DNA from: Tolypocladium sp. Sup5 PDA-1
Taxonomy: Eukaryota; Ascomycota; Sordariomycetes; Hypocreales; Ophiocordycipitaceae
DNA: 64,000 nt
Reading direction: 5' to 3'
Assembly (NCBI GenBank): GCA_000750105.3
Contig: JPHH03000036.1
Span: 124,001-188,000, forward strand
Below, piece by piece: positions 22,901 to 32,552 of the stretch; positions within the stretch are counted from its first letter, which is position 1; the number at the start of each line of letters is the position of its first letter. Made by a program: the position numbers and the translations under genes. The notes beneath the pieces were generated by a model, which was not told where the DNA came from, did not search any database, and saw only the letters and a program-made list of their open reading frames with translations.

Positions 22901-23502
22901 TCTTCGTTCGCACAGATGATGGACGACGAAGCATCAACGCTGGCGACGATCGGCTCGACTTTGACGAACACTGGAAGGACAACCTCTGGTTCTACGAATT
23001 TTTCGACGGTGACTCGGGGCGGGGACTCGGTGCCAGCCACCAGTGCGGCTGGACGGGCCTGATTGCTCGCATGATCCACGACACAGGGTAAGTAGTGCCA
23101 CTTCTGAGAACCATGTTCGTTGCTAACAAGCGATCCAGTACCACCTGTCGCCTCCCGCAAACCCCTCGCACTCCATCGGTCGCCATGGCGCACTACTTTG
23201 ACGACATGTTCCAGCGTAGCATCGACCTCGGAACGCCTCGCTCCTCCGGCATGCGGCGCATCAGACGATCGTCCACCGCCCGATCCATCGGCGCCCGCAG
23301 CGACTTTGACGCGGCCGTCGACGACGAGGACGACGATTCGCGCTCCATTACGAACTCCATGTTCCCCGATGACCCGGCCCGCGTGCGAGAAAAGGCCGAG
23401 GCCGACTCGCACTTGCACCACTACATATCTGACCAGCTCGAGCGGTACAAGAGCCAGAACGGTGACTTTGAGCACGAGGATGAGTTTGAGGCTACGCCTT
23501 GA
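19974..23502 (+). CDS. cytosolic glycoside hydrolase of GH63/MGH-like clan
   Basis: Member of the (alpha/alpha)6-barrel glucosidase/mannosylglycerate-hydrolase-like family; substrate unknown. Nine exons (19974-20097, 20167-20205, 20259-20376, 20429-20525, 20590-20592, 20642-21269, 21330-21789, 21843-23087, 23139-23502) give 1025 aa. No signal peptide or membrane anchor, so it is not the ER glucosidase I. Conserved blocks: RWGEDGIAGVSDTHGFQN, DNTPTHSYMKFLYKYPQ, HVWFRNTWSWG, WEYPFFAAWDSAFH, YEWNFGDVNPPVHAW and GGNSNWRGPIW. Asp and Glu in the last three are candidate catalytic acids. The C-terminal 130 residues are acidic and Ser-rich, with an alternative start-like Met. Exon 5 is a single ACT codon between two complete introns and supplies the Thr of the conserved TPTHSYMK block. 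The same family occurs in bacteria. Confidence 0.9.
20590..20592 (+). other. 3-nt micro-exon (ACT) in the GH63 gene
   Basis: Preceded by an intron 20526-20589 (GTGAGT...CTGAC...AATAG) and followed by 20593-20641 (GTATGT...CACTAAC...CACAG). Both introns are complete and of normal length; the single codon between them gives Thr and restores the family block TPTHSYM. Confidence 0.75.
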
Positions 23503-24029
23503 TATGGGCCTGGGGCAAGATGGCTGCTCGATGCTAGTATTCTGCACTATCCAGCAAGAGGACGTTGTGGGGATGGGCGTTGGGGGCGAACGGGGCAACG
23601 GTACACGCTGGTGATGGATTGGTGTTCGGGGTTCGTAAACATTGGGCTAAGAAAAGTATTCATAAAAGCAAACATGATACGCTTCAACTTGCAACTTCCT
23701 TGCGGTGTTCAGATAGGGGGGTCGGTTCTTAATCCAAGTATGACTCCGGGGAGCCCTCGGATCCATCCCCGACATCGAACTCATCTGGGGATTGCGCTTC
23801 TCTACGGATTCACCACACAAACAGACGAGTCATGTGTCGAGTAATGCTTTCTATTCCACACACCACTATCGGCACCTCCTACACTGCGGGACAGGCGCCA
23901 CGGCCCTCCCAGCAGACGCCGGCCGGTATTGTCATAATATCAGGCCCTCCTTCCCCCCTTTCCCGTGATCGGAAGGGGGGGGGGGTGAACGCAAGAAAAC
24001 GGTAAGAGTAGTTATGCTGTGGGGTAAAT
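23503..24029. other. convergent 3' flanks of the GH63 gene and ATP5
   Basis: 527 nt between two stop codons; holds both 3' UTRs and a G13 run near 23970. No gene. Confidence 0.5.
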
Positions 24030-25014
24030 TTACAGGGTGTCGTTGAGGAGCTTGTTCATCTTGGCGATGCGGGCGGAGACGCTGAGGTCGATGGTTCGGT
24101 CGCCGACCTCGACAACGAGTCCGCCGACGATGTCAGAATTGACCTGTATCGGGACGTGTTAAGAGTCATGTTTGGTGGTTGGATGGGAAGGCCGACTGCC
24201 AGTTGTTCCCGAGCGGTAATGGAGTGCGTACCTCGTTGGTGACCTTGAGCTTCTTGCCCTGGCCGACGTAGGAGGACTTGGCAACGGCAGTCTCCAGTCG
24301 CGACAGGGTCTTGTTGTCCAGAGGCTGTACGGACAAACGCATTAGCTTCCCGTCCTTTCCTCGGCTCTCCTCCCAAGTTTCCAGTAGAACGCACCTGAGC
24401 GCTCGTGACGGTCATCTCGACCTCGCCGCGAGAAGCAGACATCAACTGGCCGAACTTCTGGCAGATGCCGTTGAGGAGGCCCAGCCGGTTGTTCTCGGCG
24501 AGGGTGCTGAGGAAGTTCTTGACAGTCTCGTTGCTGCCGCCGGTGTGCTTGTTGAGCTCGGCGACGATGGCCGACTTGTCGTCGGCGGTCAGCGTCGGGG
24601 TAGACAGGACCTTGGACAGCTTGGGGTCCTTGTCGAAGACGTTGCCCAGGCTGGCGAGGGCCTTGGCCGTGGGATCGAGCGTCGACGACTTGGAGGCGGC
24701 CGTGTACTAAATTGACGCAAGTCAGCGCATGTTGTCGTCTCGGCGCCAGCGCAGCAGGCACATCGTCCTCCGCAGGGCCGACAGCGTGTCAATTGACCGC
24801 ACAAGCATCCGCAAATCCTATTCCGGGGGCTCGGGGAAGTCGTGCGTACCAGGGCGGTGGCGTAGGTGCCATCGAGGCCGAAGACGGTGATCGGGGGCTG
24901 GCTCTCGCTGCCAGAGGCGGCCGCGGCAAAGGGCCGCACGGGGGCCGCTCGGAGGACCACGGCACGCTGGGGGGCAGCGGCCCGGACGGTGCGGAAGACG
25001 TGTCGGGAGAGCAT
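24030..25014 (-). CDS. ATP5: mitochondrial ATP synthase OSCP subunit
   Basis: Oligomycin-sensitivity-conferring protein; links the F1 head to the peripheral stalk on the matrix side. Exons 24850-25014, 24395-24706, 24232-24324 and 24030-24143 all join in phase 0 to 227 aa, the usual size. The N-terminus (MLSRHVFRTVRAAAPQ) is an Arg/Ala-rich mitochondrial presequence, which is why I start at 25014 rather than at the more upstream in-frame Met at 25152. The OSCP delta-subunit core spans about 40-220, with TLAENNRLGLL, FGQLMSASRGEVEMTVTSAQ and the C-terminal VGGLVVEVGDRTIDLSV signature. Confidence 0.95.
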
Positions 25015-25510
25015 GGCGGTTCGTGGGAGGAGGAATTGGGGGATGGGGATTCGACGTGGGTGATGTCGGCGTTCGTGGGAGCTCGTGGTTTGAGGTTCTC
25101 GCGGTCGGCAATTTTGGAAGTTGGTGCCTTGCCGATCGTGAGGCATCAACATTGCATTACATAAGCACCCGCCTTGGCGGCTTTAATAAATTGTTTAGCG
25201 CAATCACAGTGTTGTGCCTTGAGAGCGCCCTGTATTAACAGCGCAAATCACTACGGACTATCCGTATCAAAGTCCATGATCAATTGTGTCATGATTTAAC
25301 ATTTCGTACTCATGTGCATTTGTTCATCCTGTCAATGATCGGGCAAAAGCCAACCTCCAAAGGCCTATACTGCGAGAAAAAGACTTGATGCTACCGGGTG
25401 TCGTCGACGAAACCCGTTACCACCATGTGAAAGCAGTTCCTTTGTAGAATATCCCAACGCCGCAACTCCTGCTATCCGTACAGCGAGTACCATGCTCATC
25501 CCATGTCCAC
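25015..25510. other. intergenic, ATP5 promoter / MOB1 3' flank
   Basis: 496 nt; AT-rich block at about 25.15-25.35 kb. No gene or repeat seen. Confidence 0.4.
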
Positions 25511-26506
25511 TCAATCGCTCCGCAACATGCTGTCCACGAGATCCCCCAGGGGCCCCCAGTAGTCCCGCCCGCTGGCCAGGCTGTGCTCGTCGATGAAGAG
25601 CACGTACTGCTTGAAGCTGGTGTTCAGGTGAGGCTCCAGGCCGAGCTCGCGAATGACTGGGTAGTGGTGGCAGTAGATGTGGGCGTAGACGCGGTACATG
25701 CGCTTGAAGATCTGGCGGACCAAGGCTGGGAACGATTTGGGGAACGGCACGCCTGTGCAAGTGTCAGTACGCAGGGCTCCCTATGCGACGGGATGGCAAA
25801 CATACCAATCTTGCTTGGTAGGACGGATTCGTTGTCAATGTTGGCCTGGACCCACGTCATGAGCTGTTCGATGTAGGCCGGTGCCGGCATCTTGGTCGGC
25901 CGTTTGTAGTTCTCGGTATCCTGCCAGAGGTACTCGAACCTATCGTCGTCAGCACACCCTCTGCAACTCGTAGTATGGGGAGCGCTCGTACTCGTCTGTT
26001 GCCTTCATCTCGGGGCACGACTGCGGGGAGCAGAACTCGGTGATGGCGCCGTAGAGCAGGTTGATCTGGTTGTAAAAGTCGACCACTGAAGCAGTCAGCA
26101 CTCCGTCCTCTCTTGAACCTTCTGCGTCGAGACTCACTGTTGACCGCAAGCCACTCGTTCTCGTCCTCGCCCTCGGGCAGCTTGACCACCTTCCTCAAGC
26201 TGCCGCCTCCCAGCGTAACCTCGGCATACTGCCGCAGCTGGTAGCTCGTCGCGCCGCCCTTGCCCACGCGCGGACGGAACTGATTCTTAGTCCGCTGGTT
26301 GCTGTCCGCCGCCGTCTGTACGTCAGCAAGTGTCGCTTCGGCAATGGACTCGACGGGCGGGTCTTCGTGGACGGGGATGATGGTGTTGTCCAGCCGCGAC
26401 ATGGTCACGACGGACTTGGGGCTCAGGTATCGAAACGCGGCGGCAGCCATTTTGATGTAGGATGGAGAGGATGGAGGACTAACACTGTGGTCAAGAACTG
26501 AGCCAT
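25511..26506 (-). CDS. MOB1: MOB kinase activator Mob1
   Basis: Binds and activates NDR/LATS kinases (Dbf2/Sid2) in mitotic exit and septation. Exons 26486-26506, 26138-26315, 25992-26085, 25806-25939 and 25511-25752 give 222 aa. The seven-codon first exon (MAQFLTT) is inferred: it matches the family's usual start and joins in phase 0 through a 170-nt intron ending in GCTGACGTACAG; the other introns are 52-53 nt. The Mob domain has NQRTKNQFRPR, YAEVTLGGGSLRKVVKLPEGED, the zinc ligands Cys-x4-Cys in FCSPQSCPEM and the His pair in HIYCHHYPVI, then FKQYVLFIDEHSL. Only the first exon is uncertain. Confidence 0.9.
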
Positions 26507-27075
26507 GGCGATGGCGTTGGGCAGCGTCGGTGGTCGAGAGACTCGAGGCCTGCATTCCAGCGGTTAGCGGGGCAATGGGAGCGAGGTGAATGCGGGCGAC
26601 AGTGACATACTACTCGTTCGCGCGAGCTTGTGCAGACTATGGAAATTGCCTGCGTCTCCTGGTTGGCTCCTCTAGCGGTTGGCTATGAAGTATCGTATGC
26701 GGTGCGGGCGCGGAGGCGGTTGAGAAGCGACGAAGAGTGCTTGTACGTACTCGTAATAGTAGATGATGGAGATGCTTTGGAGGCGCAGGGCGATGATGCG
26801 CGGTTGTTTACTGCATTTCCTGCTTGGTGTGGTTGCCAGGGGCGGGCTGCACTTGCCAGCGCTGGAGCAGACGGGAGCTGCCCCACTGTTGAGCACAGGG
26901 ATGCCTCAGAGGCTCAGATCACAACCTCCCTCCAACTCGAACCTCTCCTCGTCCAAGTTGAACTCTCCTGCTACAACTGTACTTAGCATTGCCTCACGCT
27001 TCATGAATTTGTCTATTCGAGCGCCTGAAGATCGACCTGGGAGCGACAACAGACACCCTCACCTCCGCGAAGCCC
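26507..27075. other. intergenic, MOB1 promoter / HET gene 3' flank
   Basis: 569 nt; no gene, only short frames. Includes the MOB1 promoter. Confidence 0.4.
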
Positions 27076-29646
27076 TCACACAAGCTCAACCTCCCCCAGC
27101 ACGGTGCTTCCACTCGCAGCCGCCTCACCGTGCATCAGTCCATGGACATAGCATGAACCCGCAAAGCGATAACGCGGTACCGTACCCTGCATCGCCGCTG
27201 GCCTCATCACCGCCGGCGCCCTCAGCCCCGGGAGGATCCAAACCTCGTCCCCGGCCTCGGCCGACAACGCCGCCATGCCGAGATACGTGTCGTCGACGGT
27301 GACGAGCTGCCGACCCCCGTAGACTTGGACGTACGTGCTCGCAAAGCCGTGGCATCGCTGGAACATACTGGAGCCGGCCACTACAAACCCATTGCCCACG
27401 ATTCTCTCTTTGCCCTCCCGCACCTCCTGGGACACGTAAAAGTCGTTGGGGCCGCCGTCGGCATCGATCTTCGCGTTGCGGACCAGCGTACATTCGAGCT
27501 TGTCCCAAAAGTACAGGACCTCCTGTCGGAGCGGCGCATAGTTTAGCTCTCCGTCGTGCGCCGCAAGTGTATCGAGATCCGCAAGCGTCGACTCGATGTC
27601 TTCGTCCATGGGATTGTATGGAAGTCTGCTAATCGTAAACGTTTCGTTGGGGTTGGGCTCGACGCCGACTTTCTCCAAGACCATGCGGTCCGCCCCCGCG
27701 AGGATCATGAGCAGCATGAACATTCTGAACTGCGTGCCGAATTCGTCCGGCGCCCTCGACCCGTACTTTTTCGCATCAAATAGACTGCCAGGTGACATGT
27801 CCATGCACAGAGTGCGCCAGAGAATCTCGCTCAGGACTGGCTGTTCACCATATCCGCCCTGACCTCGAAGCGACAGCACCATTTTGAACCACGACGGATC
27901 GAATTGCAGCTTCCCTGAAGGACCCGTATTCGGTCGGCCCCCAGCCTGGGAGATGGTGCCAATCTTCAGCCCGCAGAGTCTCAGCACGGGGCTGTCGGCG
28001 GTGTCATTCTGCGGAGGCTGGTATTCCAGGCCCTTATCAGCGGAGAAGACTTCAGGGACGGCATTGATTCCCGGCAGGCTAAAGTCGGGAACCCAGCTGG
28101 GCAGGCCACCGCGCCTCTGGGCCTGGTAGACACACGCGGACAGAACCTCGAGACTCCCTGAAGCTAGGATGATCTGTCTCGCCGTCGCCGTGTACACGCT
28201 GCCCAGCGAGAGGCGGTAGTTGGTCGCCAGTCTGTCGCTCGCAAAGGCATTGAACATGCCGTAGAGCGCAAACACCTTGTCCCTCGGATCCGAGGCCAGG
28301 AAGGTCCAAAAGTTAAACACCAGGTCCTTCAAGACGAAGAGGGCCTTGTACTCGTGCGCATTGCCTATGTCCTTGCGCACCGCCATGTTCCTGTGCGTCC
28401 GGTACTTGTGCACTTCTGCCATGTTCCACTCGACGGGCACCGCTGCATCCGTCGCGGGCACAAAGGCCGTCGAGCCCGACTTGCCCAGCTTGGCCTCGTT
28501 GTGCCGCAGAGCGGTCGCGACCTCGCCCAGGTCGTACCACGAGACGCACGTCTCGCCCATGTACATGAGGATGTTGCGCGGCAGGATGGCCTCCTGCACG
28601 ATCCACGCGCGCCTGAACCACTGGCGCTGGTAGATGCTCGCCAGCGCGGCCCACTCGGGCCAGGATATGAACGGGACACCGGCGGCTTCGTACCTGTCCC
28701 TGTCCGTGCCGCCAAACGGCTCGATCTGGCTGTCCTGGAACTGCTGGAGGTGCGCCTTCAGGGTGCGCAGCGTCGTGATGCCGAGCTCCGAGCGTTGGTC
28801 CGGGGGGCCCAGCCAGGCGATCACGTACGAGGCGTTGATGTAGATGCGGTCCATCATGTTGACCTGTGCGCTCTTCTCGTCGACGTCGGCCTGGTTGATG
28901 CAGATGGCGTCGGCCCAGATCAGCTGGTCAGCGCCCTCGGGGTTCCTGGCGCTCGTCGCGACCACGGGGTCGGGCTGCGAGGCGAAGGTTTCCAGCAGCG
29001 TCACGACGTCCTCGTGTCCGCCAGCCTTGGCCAGGTCCATCGGGCTCGTGCCCTCGTTGTCCCTGCGCGACCTCAGCGAGCCGGCTCGACACAAGATGTC
29101 GACGCACCGCGCATGTCCTCCCTCGGCCGCATAGTGCAACGCCGCTCTGCCCCCGTCGTCGAGGCGCTCCGCATCCGCGCCGTTCCACAGCCACGCATCC
29201 ATGACATCCGCCTTTCCCTCGCCCGCCACGGCATGCAGATAGGTCCTCCCCTGCTCGCCCGCCAGCGGCCGGTCCATGTAGTCGACGTACGCACTTTGCG
29301 GCACCGTACGCAGCGCATCCCGCAGGTTACGCTGGATACGCAGCACACGCCTCTCCCCGCCGCCTTCTTCGAGAACCACGGGTACCGTGTGCGCCGCATC
29401 GTACTGCGCGCCCACGGCGTCAAAGTGCGCGTCGAAGTGGTTCCCGTGCGCAAACGGGTTGCCCCAGGTGTACGACATGCAGTGGTACTGCGGCCCCGCG
29501 GCGTCGTTGATGTCGCGCGTCGTCAGCGAGAAGACGAGGGTGCCGTCGGCTGTCTGCCCGCGCCGCCGGAGGAGCCTGACGTGCGCCGGGCTGGGGAGCT
29601 GGTCGTAGACGTAGGGGAGCAGGCCGTCTGTGTTTTGGTCCGCCAT
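27076..29646 (-). CDS. HET-domain protein with ankyrin repeats inside the HET domain
   Basis: HET domains mediate fungal allorecognition and cell-death signalling and are related to TIR domains. The gene is one exon of 856 aa. HET blocks: YHCMSYTWGNPF (about 54-65), LRIQRNLRDALR (about 101-112) and LIWADAICINQADVDEKSAQV (about 238-258) with VIAWLGPP. In most HET proteins the second and third blocks are about 15-25 residues apart. Here about 125 residues separate them and contain ankyrin-type repeats: GRTYLHAVAGEGKADVMDAW, GRAALHYAAEGGHARCVDIL and GTSPMDLAKAGGHEDVVTLL. The rest (about 330-856) is the usual variable C-terminal region ending in a small barrel-like segment (GDEVWILPGLRAP). No stop or frameshift; looks intact. 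Confidence 0.9.
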   Translation of the reverse strand: MADQNTDGLLPYVYDQLPSPAHVRLLRRRGQTADGTLVFSLTTRDINDAAGPQYHCMSYTWGNPFAHGNHFDAHFDAVGAQYDAAHTVPVVLEEGGGERRVLRIQRNLRDALRTVPQSAYVDYMDRPLAGEQGRTYLHAVAGEGKADVMDAWLWNGADAERLDDGGRAALHYAAEGGHARCVDILCRAGSLRSRRDNEGTSPMDLAKAGGHEDVVTLLETFASQPDPVVATSARNPEGADQLIWADAICINQADVDEKSAQVNMMDRIYINASYVIAWLGPPDQRSELGITTLRTLKAHLQQFQDSQIEPFGGTDRDRYEAAGVPFISWPEWAALASIYQRQWFRRAWIVQEAILPRNILMYMGETCVSWYDLGEVATALRHNEAKLGKSGSTAFVPATDAAVPVEWNMAEVHKYRTHRNMAVRKDIGNAHEYKALFVLKDLVFNFWTFLASDPRDKVFALYGMFNAFASDRLATNYRLSLGSVYTATARQIILASGSLEVLSACVYQAQRRGGLPSWVPDFSLPGINAVPEVFSADKGLEYQPPQNDTADSPVLRLCGLKIGTISQAGGRPNTGPSGKLQFDPSWFKMVLSLRGQGGYGEQPVLSEILWRTLCMDMSPGSLFDAKKYGSRAPDEFGTQFRMFMLLMILAGADRMVLEKVGVEPNPNETFTISRLPYNPMDEDIESTLADLDTLAAHDGELNYAPLRQEVLYFWDKLECTLVRNAKIDADGGPNDFYVSQEVREGKERIVGNGFVVAGSSMFQRCHGFASTYVQVYGGRQLVTVDDTYLGMAALSAEAGDEVWILPGLRAPAVMRPAAMQGTVPRYRFAGSCYVHGLMHGEAAASGSTVLGEVELV

Positions 29647-30209
29647 TGTGGCTTCATTGCTTCATTTCCTGGATAGCGAGAGCGAGGTGTGTTGGAGGCC
29701 AGACGGATCAACGTTGCCGTTGTCCTCGCTGCAGCCAGGGGTCATGTGTGCGGCTGAAATCAAGAAGCGGGTATGAGGAATTCACGACTGCACCGGAAGA
29801 AAGGAGCCGGTGTCTCATGGGTCTGCTCATTGCACCTTTCTTGAAACTGTCTCTGTGGTTGTTGGATGTAATATGATGGCTCCAGCGCTTGTCGATGTGT
29901 AGTGTGGGTGGGTGCCTATGTACGAGTTGTTGCAGCTTTGAGGGTCCAGTCCACAGAGCTGCCCTAGACCCTTGCCTGGCGCCCGTCAAACACGTTCGAC
30001 GCTCACCACCTTCATATGTTCTTGTTTATGTATATCTGACTTGTCTCATCTCATGTCATTTGGAGTAGTTGCTGTCTAGCAGTAGCTTTCACCAACATAA
30101 AGGAACCAAGAACTCAACCACCACACATCCGGAGCAACCATCCTTTAACTTACGGTACAGTCATGTATAGCTACACTGATGCTTCACCAAGATTCCCGCG
30201 TCCCATCAC
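29647..30209. other. intergenic, HET gene promoter / DBR1 3' flank
   Basis: 563 nt between two minus-strand genes; moderate AT content near 30.0-30.1 kb. No gene or repeat seen. Confidence 0.4.
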
Positions 30210-31962
30210 TCACCACCGTCCTCTGTGTCCTCGCCCTCTGCCACCCCCTCTTCCCCTGCCCCTGCCGCCTCGACCACCTCTTCCACCCCCAAAGCCACCT
30301 CGGTTGCCGCCCCGGCCGCCTCGATACTCAGACGGCGCAGGCCCTCGCTCCCGTCTCTCCCGTCTCTCTTCCGCACTGGCGCCCCAAAGATTTACAAGGC
30401 CGACAAGGTCGCAGAATGCGGCAGTCTGCGGATTTGTGTATTCTTCAGGCTGGTCGTGGACAATCTCTGGAGTGCCAGGGACGTGTGGTGGTGCCGTGAG
30501 TTCAAAGTTTTCGGGGACGTCTAGCTTATCCTTGCTGACGATGTTCTCCTCGACCCACATCCGCTCAGCCTGGATGAGCGGCACGTAGTGTTCCTCGCCG
30601 AGATCCTCAGGAGTCTGCGCATTTCGGTCGCCGATGCTGAGAGACTTGTGGAATACTCGAGTGATGGAAAGCCACTCGGGGTCGTACTGGAGGCGGTATC
30701 GAGGGCTTGCGTCTTTGGGAGGGTGTGAGAAGAGCTCCTCTCTATTAAAGGGCTCAAGTTCGCATAGCTGGAGAAAGTGTCTTCCGGGGAGGCACTTGTC
30801 CAGAGCCAAGAATCGTACTTCCTTGTTTGCAATCCCCGGTGGCACGGGCTGACCTGGGGTGCGTTTGACTCTTGGTGGTGGCCGAGTGAAAGAGGCAGGC
30901 AGTTGTGCTCTCAGCTCATCCGGGACGTCGTTTGTCTCATCTGCGGTCTTTCCACCCTCCTTGTTGTCGTCTTGGACTTCTGCCGCAGGTGCATCATCAT
31001 CGTCGTCATCCATGTCCAAGTCGATCTCGTCGGGATTGGCTTCCCTTTCTTTTGTGGGGACCTGCACGGTTTCCGTGTCGGTTGCTGGTGCAACTGTGGT
31101 CGGGGCTGGGTCGTCGTACTTTTTGACCGCCGCAAATTTGACGTGTAGATGGGCAGAGAACCAGTATGGAGGGCGCAGTCGGTCCATGACATACTCAGCT
31201 GCCACGCTTCCTAGAGTGCCGTCCATGGATTCTGCTCTGAAATCTCGCTTCTTCCTGAACAGCCATTCAGAGTCACCGTGCCTTTCAACCGCACGCGGCC
31301 AGTCGTGGCTCGCGCCAACATCCACCTGCGTCTGTACCAGGAGCAGCTTGCGAACATCGACTTCTCGCACGTGATAGAAGGACTTGACGTCGTCGGAGTT
31401 GAATGGAAGTCGTTCATGGTGCGGTTTGCGGTAGTCGAATCCCTTCCAGATGCCCGACAGGCCGGCGATACGGATAGGCCCAAATCGCAGGATGTTGGCG
31501 GCGCCGAGATAGTAGATATTGGGGGCGACCCATCCGCCGTAGAAAAGCTCCCAGAGATGCGAGCTGGCCTCGTGGTTTCCGGCAATGAAGATGGTGAGGT
31601 AGGGGGCGGTGCGAGTGCCAGCGTAGTAGTCAGGAAAGTCGCCTAGCTGGCGGAACTTGACAGGAACCGACATGACCGTCAGGTCGGCAGCATTGCGTAC
31701 GGACTGAGGCAGGTGAGCCGATAGTATTTCCGGCCTGGGAGTCGAGGAGACGTACCTGGAAATCGCCTCCAATAATGAGGAGGTCGACGCTGTCCCATCC
31801 GCGGGCCTTGCAGGATTCGGCGACGGAGGCGTAGATGGCGTTGAGGGTGCCATGGCCCTAGACGCTGGTCAATTGCCGGCCTCAGGGAGTCTTTGGGAGG
31901 TTACTTACACAGCCCTCGACGGCGACCCGGACGCCTTGGGTCTCAAAGGCGTTGGCGGCCAT
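30210..31962 (-). CDS. DBR1: RNA lariat debranching enzyme Dbr1
   Basis: Hydrolyses the 2'-5' branch bond of excised intron lariats in the nucleus. Exons 31909-31962, 31756-31857 and 30210-31703 join in phase 0 to 549 aa. Metallophosphoesterase ligands are all visible: VEGCGHG (Cys and His), GGDFQ (Asp), IAGNHEAS (Asn-His), GASHDWP (His) and SAHLHVKF (His-x-His). An acidic spacer (DEIDLDMDDDDDD) precedes the C-terminal domain, and the protein ends in a Gly/Arg-rich RGG tail (nt 30210-30330), an RNA-binding feature not present in yeast Dbr1. A large unspliced frame extends upstream of exon 3, but the first two exons are needed for the first four metal ligands. Confidence 0.95.
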
Positions 31963-32552
31963 GACTGCTGAGAATTGTCTGGCGATGCAGAGTCAAAGAA
32001 TTGGAGACGAGGGGAGTGAGTTGCGCTGAGGTTTCGGTGGGAGAAGAATCTTAAGCGATCCTCGGAAGGCAGCTACGACGGGTGGTGACGCAAAAAAAGC
32101 AACCGTGGCCCAGCAGACATGCAATTTCGATCATGCAATGACCTCGATCGAATTCCTCAATACGAGTGTAAGGGGATTGAATTGTTCATCTGTCTTCAGC
32201 GTGGCCGTTGTTTTGGGTTGTCAGTCGAGGCTCCCGAGTCTCGGCCCCCATGGCCCACTGTAAGGCGCTGTGACTTAGCGACGTACTTCGTACATATCAC
32301 ACTGAACCCCTTTATACCTTGCAATGGGTACAGCCAACTACGAGTAGAAGCCGCGTTCGGAGAGGTGTATATATTACTACTTGATTTAATTGCTAGTAGA
32401 GGTACGGATAGAAGCACCTCGATGTAACTCTACGTAACGGCAAGGAAGTGCAATGAACAGCAAGGAATAGGGGAGATATACGGCGAGTACCAGATTAGAG
32501 GCTGTGGGCAAACACTTGACGGCAGAACATCGTCCAAGTCCTCACCCCTGCC
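31963..32552. other. intergenic, DBR1 promoter / AAA ATPase 3' flank
   Basis: 590 nt, with an AT-rich middle (about 32.28-32.45 kb). No gene seen. Confidence 0.4.

Noticed and set aside
24589..25152. Upstream extension of the ATP5 frame to a Met at 25152
   Set aside because: The shorter start at 25014 gives a clean mitochondrial presequence; the extension looks like leader sequence.
28354..29676. 440-codon plus-strand frame opposite the HET gene
   Set aside because: Antisense shadow; His/Arg/Val-rich mirror of the HET protein.
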